From positions 3,862,265 through 3,926,264 of the forward strand of contig CAJINV010000007.1 of NCBI GenBank assembly GCA_905178155.1: a stretch of DNA of 64,000 nucleotides, given 5' to 3'. Shown in pieces: positions 20,930-31,781 of this stretch (the stretch's first letter is position 1; every line of letters starts with the position of its first letter). The notes under the pieces were generated by a model. That model had not been told where the DNA came from and made no database searches. It was given only the letters and a program-made list of their open reading frames with translations. The DNA comes from Amoebophrya sp. A120. Taxonomy: Eukaryota; Sar; Dinophyceae; Syndiniales; Amoebophryaceae. Position numbers and translations under genes: made by a program.

Positions 20930-23894
20930 ATGGTCGACCTTTTCTCCCGTCTGACCGAAAAAGTCTCGAAACTCACCGAAAAGGGGCTTTCCCTCTTTCA
21001 AGACCAAGAAAATGCCGTGCTATCGCACAACAATCACGCTGCGGGGACCGCCACGGGTGGCCGACCGCTTCTTCGCCAAGTGTCCCGACGCTTGCTCTGC
21101 ATGGAATACCCAGGAACATCGCAGAAAGTTGCCTGCTACCTAGCGGACGCGCTGAACAGGCTGTACAGCATTTTTTGACGCAGCACGATGTTGTTGTGTA
21201 AGCTGTAAGTACTTACCTCTTTATCTTTTCTTCTGTCACTTTCTACCAAGGACAAGGAGCACTACGCGGCGCAAATTTAGATGCTGGTATCGCAGTTGGA
21301 CATCATGAGAGAATTATTTTTTCGTTCCCGGCGCGGGCGCATCTGGACATGAAAAAAAAACACATTTGAAAACGGCTAAAAATCCAGGTACGGTGCTTCC
21401 TATCTGATCGTGAACATGAGTGAGCGGCAGTACGACACGGGTATGTTCCTCGGCTGCGTCCATAACGTTTCCTACCGCGGGTTTCCCAGCCCGCCACTCC
21501 TAATCGCGCTGCAGGTGTGCCATTTTTTGGTCCAGTTTCTGCAAAAATCGGAGAAGATATCAAGCAAAAAAGTGTTAACGTTAACGGTTTTGTGGCATTG
21601 CAGTCATGCATGACAAATCTTCGCTATCATGCATGCTATGCAATACAAATTTGGGCATCATTTCTCGTGCATTCCTGCATGCCAAATTTCGTTAACGTTA
21701 ACACTTTTTTGTGTGATAGAAGAACGTCGTGGTAATTCACTGCTTCCGGGGCTACGCCCGCACCGCCCTATTCCTCGCGATGTTTGTCGCCTACTTCTCG
21801 AACCGGGAGGCAACGGAAATTCTGGAAAAAATGGCGGTCAGTCGCCTGTGTCCGTTTTTCTCCCTGGACACCCTGCTGCCTTCGCAAAGAAGGTATTTGG
21901 TGTACTGGAACACGGTCTTGGCAAAAATGCGGACGCGAGACGGAAACGGTGTCGTGGTGGGTGGTTTTCATAGTGCAGCAGGGAATAGCGATCAGACACA
22001 AAATGCGCGAAGTATACAAGAACACGAACAGCAGGAGCAGAGCAGCAAACCTCCACTGTTGATGAACCTGCAAAGCGAGAAGTTTTTGCAAAAAGTGACG
22101 TTGGTCTTCAAAACCAGAACTCAGGATGCGGAAAAAGCGACCAGAACCACCAGCGCTGCCAAATCCTTGCTTAGTGCAGTCGGCGCGGAAATCGGCCGTG
22201 CAACCGGGACTTCTAAAACATCGGTTTTAGGGACATCAACAACAACAAAGCCGAGTGTAGTTCTTTCCAAGTCGAGCACAACCAGCTGTAAGCCCATCGT
22301 CCCGCCCGGAGCTTATTGCTTAGAACTCTGGAGCCGGGGTGAGTGGGAGTTTCAACCGACCAGGCACATCGATCCGGTGGACTTGTTGCACAGTAACACC
22401 GGAAGTTGCAACAGCCCCAACTACGCAACACGCACAGGCTCGCAACGTTTTCCGTCGACGAAGCTTGCGTGTGCGGCAACTACGAACTCTTCTATTGCGG
22501 CAACATCACCATTACCAAGTTCATCTTGCACAACTCCCGCCCAGCAGAACCACACGCCCTCCTTACTGAAGAAATCGCACCTGTTGTCCCGGCCAGTGAG
22601 GTTGTTTCCAGCACTGAAAGTGGAGGAAACTACTACACTTGGAGGGGACGAGGTGGAAGCAGCAGCTGCAGCAGGGGTCTCGTTGTCGTCTTCCTCTTCT
22701 TCCATTTCTGTGACGAAAATTCACCTCGAGTTGACCTCGCCACAAGTATTATGCGGTGACGTGCTGATCAGGGTGTTGAGACAGACCACGGAGTCGGAGG
22801 CAAGAGCAGAAATATCAAATCCCGCGTCCGCAGCCCTGTCTCGTCCCCCGACTGGTGGTACTAGCGCTACCGTTAGTAGCAGCGCTGCACTCGCTCCCGC
22901 CAATCACGACGCTCCGACTAGTCCACCTTCCCGCGTCGTCACGAGTAGCAACTACGAACCAGATTACCGCGTCGCGTTGCACACCCTCTTTCTCAACAAT
23001 GACAATACGTCGAATAGTACTACCTCCAACGCGGGACAAGATGGTGCCCTTGACCACGCCAGTGCAACTAGTACTGGCTCTTCTTCCTCTGTCATCTTCA
23101 CCCTTCCAGCATCCGAGGTGGACCTTCACCCCCGGATCCTCACCGAGCAAGACAAACTCCTCGACCGCATTGAGATCAGTTCTTTCTCAAAAAGAAGCTC
23201 CGGTACTACTCGTGCTGGAGGCCATTACGATTACTACAACGAAGACCAGCACTCGTCCTGCGGGAGCTCGTCCTGGGCGTACGCGAACCTGAGCGAGGAC
23301 AGCGACGCCCATTTGGTGGAGGACCCGTTTGAACTGTGCAGTAGCCCGGACAGGCTGGAGATGAACGGGTCCGAGTTCGACGGGCTGGAAAATGATCTGG
23401 CCGAGGTCGATCACGAGTTCGGAACTGATCCAGTCGGCGCTCACGGCGGCTCCAAAGTAGACCTGCTGCACGATAGCGACCTGTTCGAATACAAAATTTT
23501 CAACAGTTGCACAGCAGAAGCAGGGGAGCTACAGGGTGCTTTAGGTTGTAGCACTAGTGCGAGCTTCGTGAACGAGCAGGTGAGTAGTGTACAGGAACTT
23601 GTAGTGGCTGCTGGTGCTGGAGATGAACGACAAGCCCAACGACATCAAGCAGAAGGTAAGAAGACGACACACGACTGCACCGCGACTTTCGCTTCTTTCT
23701 CGTTTTCAACGCCCGCCGCTGTGCCACCTCCACCCGTGGGAGGATCAATGCAGCAGACCAACGCGGATGCGTCCAGTGATCGCCCCTCCGGCTCCTCCGG
23801 GCCACCGGTGCAGCGGCAGGTATTCGTGCAGTCGGATGCGAGAAATCCGCCTAGGTTGCTGTTTTCCCCATCCGGGCCCGGGGGTTCCTCGTGA
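20930..23894 (+). CDS. Auxilin/PTEN-type phosphatase domain with C2 domain
   Basis: It starts at ATG 20930. Exon 1 encodes FSRLTEKVSKLTEKG and the family block RRLLCMEYPG. Exon 2 (about 21390) encodes GASYLIVNMSERQYD. After the introner at 21558-21723, exon 3 encodes NVVVIHCFRGYARTALFLAMFVAYF and then LLPSQRRYLVYWN. This order matches the PTEN/tensin/auxilin phosphatase fold. A C2-like part follows, with GDVLIRVLRQ and YRVALHTLF separated by long Ser/Thr-rich insertions. Known: PTEN acts on phosphoinositides; auxilin/GAK use an inactive version of this fold in clathrin uncoating. The CX5R motif (Cys and Arg) is intact here, but the WPD-loop Asp position reads YRGFPSPP without Asp. No J domain is visible. 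Near 23580-23660 another frame has a C2-like end (LEMNDKPNDIKQK), so a small unrecognised intron may shift the C-terminus. Confidence 0.8.
21558..21723 (+). mobile_element. Introner, AAAAAAGTGTTAACGTTA family, duplication GAAGA
   Basis: It begins TATCAAGCAAAAAAGTGTTA and ends GTTAACACTTTTTTGTGTGATA, with both arms containing GTTAACGTTAAC. GAAGA is at 21553-21557 and 21719-21723. It sits seven codons before the catalytic Cys. The splice gives LQKSEK-NVVVIHCF, restoring the conserved strand before the P-loop. Confidence 0.94.
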
Positions 23895-24840
23895 AAGATG
23901 CGGAGAGCAGCGGTGCTGCTGGTCGTGGTGGTGGAGACTACTCTTTCATTTCAACCACGTCGTGCAACGAGCGCGCGGTAGCGCGCTGCGTGAGCAGTGG
24001 CAAAGTTCAGTTTTGGAATTTTGACGTCTGACGTCGTATAGATACATCATAGATACGTTTTTTTGAAAGTGTAAAAGTTGGAGTTGCCCCTCATGTACAG
24101 TGAAAGTTGTTTCAGTATGAAAATTTTGTTTGAAAGCTTACGCTTAGTCCACTGATTTTCGCAAAAAGTAACGTTTCGCTCCTTGACATTGACTGTTTTG
24201 TGAAAAGTAAAGAGAGTTATACCGCCCCGCAAGCGCATGCGCAGTTGCCCTTTGGAGCGGCAACTTCACTTTTGGCGCAGTTGCTTTCCTCGGTGTCGGA
24301 AAATGTGAATCCGCGTTTTCGTGTTGTTTACTCGACATTGTTCTTCTTCTGGTCTTTCTGTTTTGATGTATACATCGGTTTGTTTGTACTAGACAAGACT
24401 TTCATGAACTACTGGGACTATATCATCTTGAGGGATCACTGCGTTTTTCGTTCTTGAGCGAGGGACAGAGAATAAATGAAGCGGTAGCACTTTGCCACTC
24501 AGGATGCCACACTGCCAACCAAACCGCTTCTGGTATGCTTTAGTTTCATCTTTCCACGAAGTAGCGCGGAAAGCGAGAGACATCAACCACGCACGGATTC
24601 ATTTTCCACATTCGTGGTTCCGTGCTGCGCCATCCCAAACGTAACGAAAACGATTCCACGGCTCGGAAACGGCAAGGACACACGAAAAGGTCGTGGAGAA
24701 ATAAAGCACCGATATTTACTAAATAAGATGGTGGGCGTTTTTTCGTGGTGCTGGTGTTGTTAATGTTGCGAACGTAAAATTTTTTTTGAGAAATAACGTC
24801 TAGCTACGGGCCGATCGCCTGCTGCCTTTCCGCCAGCACG
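23895..24840. other. Intergenic region, no gene seen
   Basis: This separates the phosphatase stop from the eIF4E ATG. No open frame with support, RNA gene or clear repeat was seen. A TATA-like, AT-rich stretch lies at 24700-24790. Confidence 0.45.
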
Positions 24841-26384
24841 ATGGCGCAGCAAGTGCCGGAGCCTTCGTCCCCATCCGGTATGTGGACTCCGAAGGGATCC
24901 GGAAAAATGAGCCCGCCAGGTGGGGGCAGCAAGAGTCCACCACTCGGTGGGACATTCTCGCCGAGGAGCGACCGGAAACCGTTTATGAAGCCGACTTACA
25001 TCTACGACGACATTCGGGTGCCAGACGGCTACGCGCAGGGAAGCAACGAACACCCGCTGGAAACGTTCTGGACTTTATCACATGTGATGTGCAGAAGCAT
25101 CAAAATGTGACCACCTATCCAGCTGCTCCATCTGCAGATTGTTGCCATGCATGACAGGCGGATTGTTCTGCGTATTTCTTCTAGGTAGATGTTGTCTAGA
25201 TTGACGTAATCATTTTGTCACCTATGTATTCATCTCGCCATGCCCGTTGCATAGTACTGCCGTTGGATAGTACTGTACTGGCACTACCTAAGTCTTTGGC
25301 TGCTGGATGGTACTAAAACTCATTTAGCTTTTGTTCATAGCATACTGTTTTTGGTACGACCAGGGCGGTGCACGGAACAAGGCGAAGAAGAAGAAAAACA
25401 AGCGGGACCATAGTTTATCCCCGACTCTGCACGCGACGTCCTCGAGCGCCACCGCGGAAACAACAACGGGCAGCGAGAAACGCCTGTCCGCCGCGGAAAA
25501 GGAACAGCTAACGACCAAGGGCGAAGTCGAGTCGCCGGAGGATTCCGAAGAGTCCGTCCCGATTTCCCCAAAGACCTTGGGGGAGGAAAAGAACGACAAG
25601 GAGATGTTTTTGACGCAGTTGAAGGAGCTGTGCACCGTAGGAACCGTGGAGGAGTTCACGCGGTGTTTGGCGTACCTGAAAGGCCCGAACCAACTGCCGA
25701 AAAACAAAAACGTGTATTTGTTCCGGAAGGGGTTCATTCCCGCCTGGGAACACCACCCGGACGGGGGCTGCTGGATTATCCGAGTTGCCAAGGACTGGAC
25801 CGCGGTAGGATTTTTGTTTCTTCTCGTGACCCATTATATCAGTTCACCGCTCGCGTTTTTTTGGAAATTTTCATTGTTCCACATGAACATGCCGACGATG
25901 GATCACAAGTGCAAAAACTTTCGGTGAAATAATGTTGTGGTACACATGATGTACTACTTAGCATGATCCGCTAGAGACTAGCTGCAAATGCTTCCACTCG
26001 TCCTCTTCATCTCCTATATCACAACAACTACAGGTCGACGCGCTGAATAGCAAGAAGAAAAAGAACCCGAAGGTCGAGCCCAAGCTGCCCCCAGAACCCT
26101 CCAAGGTCGCGGAAAAAATGTGGATTCGGCTGCTGCTGTGCGCCATCGGGGAAGAGTGGAATTTGCCCGACGTCGTCGGAATCGTTCTGTCGACGCGCGG
26201 GGGCACGGACGCCCTGTCCGTGTGGAACAAAACGGCGGGTTTGAAGATGGTGGTCGGCGATCGACTGACGTACACCCTGGAACTCCCAGACACGACGCTG
26301 CTGCAGTACAAGGAACACAAAAAATCGCTCCAGGACTTGTCAACCTTTAGAAACGCGGAGGAGTTCGTATTTTTACCGCCGTGA
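24841..26384 (+). CDS. eIF4E-family mRNA cap-binding protein
   Basis: Three exons are inferred: 24841 to about 25080, about 25362-25804, and 26034-26384 (second intron GT-AG). The first join is read as HPLETFWTFWYD, matching HPL-x3-W-x2-W of eIF4E. Later blocks are GFIPAWEHHPDGGCWIIRV (cap-stacking Trp-Glu pair), MWIRLLLCAIGEEW, and STRGGTDALSVWN (third Trp region). Known family: eIF4E binds the 7-methylguanosine cap and recruits mRNA to ribosomes. Oddities: about 75 residues of Lys- and Ser-rich sequence are inserted after the first Trp; the residue matching mouse Trp73, used to bind eIF4G, is Thr (VEEFTRCLAYL); and of the phosphate-contacting basic residues in RAKGDK only the Arg remains. 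The Ser/Pro-rich N-terminus is about 60 residues. Dinoflagellates have several eIF4E clades; which one this belongs to needs a tree. Confidence 0.9.
25805..26033 (+). other. Canonical GT-AG intron in eIF4E gene
   Basis: The donor is GCG|GTAGGA and the acceptor CAACTACAG|GTC. The join reads AKDWTA-VDALNSKKKK in frame. It shows that the spliceosomal class coexists with introners. Confidence 0.85.
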
Positions 26385-27160
26385 TTCTTGTAGGAACAAC
26401 CTAGGACAGCATCTGCGATTTTTCATGGTCGCAGGAGCGGGAGCCGGGTTTAAATTAGTAGAATATAATAAAATTCAAAATTGTGAAAAAAATATTTTTG
26501 ATTGATGCTGTTGCTGTCTAACTATCTATGGCACACCAGACGAATTCGAGTGCGAGTCTTGTGACAAAGATAATGACGCAAGCCGTTTTTACACGGACTG
26601 AACTTCTCCGGACGCGACGGACCAACCTCCGTCTTTGGCGATACTATCCAAAACACAGTTTTTCAATCCAGAATTCCATATGAAATTAGCACATCACCCG
26701 TTTTAGTCAACCCATCAGAGGTGTCAGCTCATTCATTGACAAAGAAAAAGAGAAACGCAAAAACTGCCACGAGGCAATTTCACTTCATCTGGATCTGTTC
26801 CCACCGTCGAAGAATTTGAACCGCGATCGCCTCTCTCCGTTCTTTTGTTGTTGCCTGTTCCTTTTTTTGCAACAGCCGCATGAAGAAGAAGTAAGCTGCA
26901 AAATTTTTTCAATCATGTAAGCCTAAGCATGGTACTCGTGGTGATCAGTATCGACGCAGCTAGAGATCACAAATTTCTATTATTGAGGTAAAGGCAAAAA
27001 CCTTATCCTTCGATAGGACGATTAGGACGAATTCCGTGAATATTGGTTTTCCGTTTATGGGAATATTTCTTGCGGTAAACGTTTCCGTGAATAGTTTGAA
27101 GCTGCCCTTTGATATTGCAATATTTTCGGTCTAATTTTTTGTCTCCCAGCAAATGGCACC
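26385..27160. other. Intergenic region, no gene seen
   Basis: The sequence is AT-rich and non-coding. AATAAA-like signals stand near 26467, just after the eIF4E stop. Nothing else was recognised. Confidence 0.45.
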
Positions 27161-28456
27161 ATGCCGAAGCTCCAAGGCGTACTAAAAAAGGCTGCGAAGA
27201 AAAACGCGCAGGAAAAAAGCTCGAGCAATTCGCAGGAAAAAAGCGTGAAAAAGCGGGAGCAGCGGGGGGCCTCGACAGGGAAAAGCAACTCCAACAAGCG
27301 AATTAAGCCTGCTACAAAGATCGCGATCGCGAGGAAGGAAATCGCGCAGCCGAAAGCCAAAGTGGCGAAGAATCCTCGCCTGCCAGCTAACAAGGCAACG
27401 AAAGCAGCTGCAACGGCATCGCTCAAGAAGAAAGCCAGTAAAAGGACCACGACGAGCGGATCATCACCGTCTCTGAAGACAAAAAAATCAAAGATGGCGA
27501 GCAGCAAAGATGAAGCGCGACCTGCCTCTTCAAGCACGGCCGCCGGTGACCGGCGAGCGCAAGCAGACCCGCCTTCTTCGTCTAGCGCCAATGCAGGAAC
27601 GAAGCAGCCCCTGCTTGGTGCAAAAATGATTCCAGAAACCGCAAGCGCGAAAAGAATTTTGCTTCTCACTGGGTCTCCCGGGGTCGGGAAATCCACGATG
27701 CTCCAAAACGTGGGTGCTGCACTCTCCACAAAGGGCTTCCAAGTTTTCGGCTTCTACTCTGCGGAAATGCGAGACGGTTCCGGCGGTCGGAATGGTTTCG
27801 AAATGATCTCCTTGACCAACCGTCGGAAGAAATGCTGCCTAGCAGACGTCGGCAGCGGGACCGCGACCGCTCCATTTGAAACTGGAAACTCTGCCGCGGC
27901 AGCTGCCAGTGCTTCTACTACTTCGGACCGAAAAATGTTTCCGAGAGTTGGGAAATACCGAGTCCATTTGCAAGAGTTCGAGGATTTCGCGATGGAATGC
28001 TTTGAGGAATTTTGGAACACTAAGGTCGTCAGAAGTGGTAAAAACAAGGGAACAAAATCTATTTCCAGTGGTGAGAAGGCGATTTTTCTTCTGGACGAAA
28101 TTGGCAAGATGGAATCCTTCTCAGACAAGTTTAACGAGCAAGTGCAGAAGCTCCTCTCTGCTGACAACGTGCTGCTCCTCGCGACCGTGAGCCAGAAGGG
28201 AACTGGGATTATGGAACAAACGAGAAGCTGTCCGGGTGCGCACCTGCACGTCTTGTCCAGAGAGAAGAGGGAACTCACAGCGCCGGTTTGCCAAAGCGCA
28301 ATCGTCGAGCACTTTGTGAATCTCGTAGGTGGTGGGGGTGGCGATAATTATAGTAGTTTTGCCGCCCTCGGAATGGACGTTGACGAGGAGCAAGCTAAAA
28401 AAGAACCTGCTGCTGCAGCAGGCCGCACGAAACGCTGGGGGAAAAAGGCAACATAG
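27161..28456 (+). CDS. THEP1/NTPCR-type nucleoside-triphosphatase
   Basis: This is a single uninterrupted frame of 431 residues from ATG 27161. Residues 1-165 are a Lys/Ala/Ser-rich extension. The enzyme domain starts at about 165: Walker A GSPGVGKST (about 170), then GFYSAEMRDGSGGRNGFEM, VGKYRVHLQEFE, Walker B FLLDEIGKME (about 308), and HVLSREKREL near the end. These blocks follow human NTPCR and bacterial THEP1 in order. Known family: hydrolyses nucleoside triphosphates slowly, with an unsettled cellular role. The family is usually near 180-190 residues, so the N-terminal extension and a Ser/Ala insertion at about 230-255 are extra. The basic extension could be a nuclear or nucleolar signal (inference). 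This is one of the few genes here without an intron. Confidence 0.92.
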   Translation: MPKLQGVLKKAAKKNAQEKSSSNSQEKSVKKREQRGASTGKSNSNKRIKPATKIAIARKEIAQPKAKVAKNPRLPANKATKAAATASLKKKASKRTTTSGSSPSLKTKKSKMASSKDEARPASSSTAAGDRRAQADPPSSSSANAGTKQPLLGAKMIPETASAKRILLLTGSPGVGKSTMLQNVGAALSTKGFQVFGFYSAEMRDGSGGRNGFEMISLTNRRKKCCLADVGSGTATAPFETGNSAAAAASASTTSDRKMFPRVGKYRVHLQEFEDFAMECFEEFWNTKVVRSGKNKGTKSISSGEKAIFLLDEIGKMESFSDKFNEQVQKLLSADNVLLLATVSQKGTGIMEQTRSCPGAHLHVLSREKRELTAPVCQSAIVEHFVNLVGGGGGDNYSSFAALGMDVDEEQAKKEPAAAAGRTKRWGKKAT

Positions 28457-29384
28457 CGCAAGAAAGCATGAACCCCGATCAGATTTGAATACTCGCTCTC
28501 TCAAAATAAACAAGTTCATCACGACGAGTTACAGCTCCGAGCAGAGGCAAATATTAGAGAAGATCAGCATACAAATGCGATGGCGCTGAACCGGCGCGGC
28601 GGTAGAATAGTTCTACTTACAAGAAGAAGTCGCGTTCTTTTGTCAGGTTTTTTCCGACTGCGCGGGTGTTGATCGTGATCGTTTTTTCACACCAAAAAAT
28701 CCAGTTTTGATGTGTTGCTCTTTTCGTCAAGATCATGATCGAGATCATCATCGTCATAGTAAATAGAATATCCAGCGACCGCCTCCGCCCGTTTGGTCGA
28801 TCGTGGTTCTACAATTTTTTCTTTCTCGATTCCCACGCGGCGGCGAAAAATTGCAAATAAATTCGTGGTAGTTGTTCTTTTGAAACCTTCTTCGAAACAA
28901 AATTCGTGAAGATGATGATCGCACAGAAGTGTTTTCCTTTTCATTCATTGTGGTTAGCGATAAAAAAAAAATCGTGGCTCTTGTTCGTTGGACAACACTT
29001 CGTAAACTACTAGCTAGTAGCATTTTTCCAGCTATTAAGCGTGCGGATTTGAATGCTAATTCGAATTGTTCTTCCCGTGGTCGTGGATGCGTCCGCTGAG
29101 TAGAACTTCTGGATTTCTACTTTCGAAAATTCAATATCGATTTGCGTCAGGTGTGTCGTAGTAATGACTTCTTTCAAACGACAAACAAACGTAGTTTTAC
29201 CTTTTAATTCCATTCCGTCCGATAGATAGATAGCGCGAACGCTAGACAGAACCTCTATACAGGCATAACTCGTGTTTTAGTGTTTTGTTCCTGAAAAAGC
29301 AACCTAGCAGTTTCGACCATAAAAAGAGACCGTTTTGGCGAAACATCAACATCATTTCACGTCTGTTTATTGAGAAGCATCAAA
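28457..29384. other. Intergenic region, no gene seen
   Basis: A run of GATCATGATC-like short palindromes occurs at 28670-28760. No open frame with support was found. Confidence 0.4.
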
Positions 29385-31781
29385 ATGACACCAGGACCAA
29401 CAACTACAAGGAATGGTGGACTCGCGCTCGCCGCTAGTACAACCCCAGCATTGTTCTATTGGTTTCTTACAATTAGCAGTTTGACCGCCCCGCCTTCAGT
29501 AGTCCACGCCGCTCCGCATCTGGGCAGCAGCAGTAGCAGTTCCTCGTCTCCCCGTTTCATCGAGGCCGTGGTGATTGACGCAAATGAAGAAGAGGCTCAC
29601 GCCGCTGAAAATGAAACACGGACCAGTGGCACTCATAGCCGACGGAGGAGGTCGTCGAGCAGCGCCCGTCGCAGCTCGATCGGATCGAAGGCGTCTTCGG
29701 GGTCCTCTGGATCTACTGGCACTGCCTCCACCTCGACAGCATCATCCTCCTCGTCCAGCGTTTTCAGTACAACTCGGCTCTTGTTCCGCCGCCCAAGCAG
29801 CGTCTTTTCTGGAATGGTGTCCGCAGTTACCTCTAGCGGTTGCGGTTCCCATCTCGTAGTTCGGAAGCACGGGTCGGCTCGGAAAAGCAGTAAGAGCAGT
29901 TGTACTAGTAGCGATGAAGGCAGTGAAAGTCGTGAGCACCAGCCTGGTAGTGCAGCTTCGTCAAGCGCTGATCATGGTGCCACCAGTGCTGCTGGAATAT
30001 TAGGGATGGCCAGAAATCATAATACGGTGGATGATCATCAGCATGGCGATCATTCGCCAGCTCCTTCGACGAGAGCAGCTTCATTGTCCAGCATGATGAG
30101 TCTGTCCGAATTTGAAGAAGCAGAATTACAAGAAGTAGATCAAGACGTCCACGTAGAGATGGAACAAGAGTCTGATGTTGATGGTGATCATCAACACGCC
30201 GCCCCAATGGAGCTGGGAAACGTCGAAGGTATTTCTTCGACGGAAATATCATGCCCATGCGCCGGATCTTCTACTTCAGCCCCACCGTGTGTCGGTCAGT
30301 CAAGTACTGGCGCTTTCAATTATTCTTGGATGTTGAGGAAAAACACATCCGGTGCGACGAACAAGATGAAGCAGCCGGATGCCCGTACATTGGTCCGACA
30401 GGAATTTGACGAGTGCGCAGGCGTCGAAGAAGTTTTCGAGAAGAGGGCCAATCAGGATTACTACCTGGAGTTTCTAGCTCTGAAGAGGCTGCTATACAAG
30501 TACCGGCTGAACGGCCGAAAAATTTGGAGCGACGAGCTTGCATATTTGACCAGGCCGACAATATCCAACTGTCGCGAAAAGAAGTCCTATAAATCGTATT
30601 CTACTGCTACGCCAAAAATAAAGCCTAAGCCGCGACGTGGTCGGGTTTGGAAAAACTACAAGCAAGAGTCTTTCCAGCGTTGCTTTTGATGTATGCAGAT
30701 AGAACTCAGTTCGCAACGTTGCAAAATTAGCACCATGTGACACTCAGGATCAACACGAACACACTAGGCGAAGTATCTTGTTGAGCTACGTATAGATATG
30801 TCTTTTCGCCTGCATAGTCGCTTTCGATGAACTTTGAGGATCACTTTCAAGATTTCGACATTTGGACGACCTCGCGCCACTCCGGCGAGTTTGGAGAGTC
30901 AAAGGAAGCGATCAAAATCAAATCGGGCCTCAGCGCGGCACAGAGTCCCCGCAAAAATCCGGCGGTTGTCAGGGACAAGGCGTTTGCGAAAGCAGTGTCG
31001 GGGGATTGGTTCCTGAAGCTGACTCCGGAGCAGAAAGAGCAGGTGTTGGAGTTTCTCAAAACGAAGTGGCAACCAGCGCGGTTTGTTTCTCAAAAGAGCC
31101 TGGCGCAAACCTACGTGGCGGGCGTGGAGAGTAATTTTTTATCCAACAGACGGAACGCATAAGTGTCGTGTATTTCTCCAACATCGCGATGTAAGTAAGT
31201 AAGTAGGTACGAAGATGATAAGAAGATCGGGACTGTGCCTCACGCTGCACCCGTCTCAAATGATTTTGATCACAGGACGGTAGATCGATTCTGATTCATG
31301 AAGCGAGCCAGGAATAATCACAAGAACGCAACACATCTGCTACAGCATGTTGTGTCAAGTAGATGAATTTCGATAATTTGTCTTCGTACAAACGCATGCG
31401 CGATTGTGAAATTAGTAGCTAGAAGTTCTTGTGTCAACATATTGCAGCTTTTGCGTTCTTGCATAGTTGAAGGTGAAACCGAAAATGTTCCTGCACAAAT
31501 CTGGTGACCTGTCGGGCAAGATCGCGGAGTTCCAACCTCCCGCACCGATGCCGTGTCTGTTCCGGGAATTGTACACTAAAGTGAAAAAGGCGAACGTGTA
31601 CTACCAGGACGCGCTGTTTTTCCAAGCCCGGAGGATCTACCGGCACCCGCAGGCCAGGATCCGGCAGCACCCGCGAAGACTGAAATTCTGCGAAATTGTA
31701 AACCTCGTGAAAGAAGAAATGGAGGCCATTCTGAAGCTTGGGAGCAAAATCCAGGAAAAAGCGCTGAACCGGATAGGATAG
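29385..31781 (+). CDS. Secreted or anchored Ser-rich protein, unknown function
   Basis: Not recognised. ATG 29385 is followed by a hydrophobic segment (ALFYWFLTISSLTAP) ending near VVHAAP, which looks like a signal peptide. A long Ser/Arg-rich region follows, then an acidic part (about 30090-30190), and a conserved-looking block EFDECAGVEEVFEKR..GRKIWSDELAYL (30400-30545). The first open frame runs to 30689. Two more open blocks follow in the same direction: 30827-31162 (FEDHFQDFDIW.. and SGDWFLKLTPEQKEQVLEFLKTKW) and 31467-31781 (a basic helical segment ending NRIG). I infer that they are later exons, because the next gene shows a similar order of motifs (GRVLWCDEIKY then YADFDIVSF). Exact introns are not resolved. 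The alternative is two separate genes. Confidence 0.5.

Noticed and set aside
23580-23604. 25-bp GT-AG mini-intron in the phosphatase gene
   Set aside because: It would restore a C2-like end, but an intron this short is implausible without cDNA support; noted only as a possibility.
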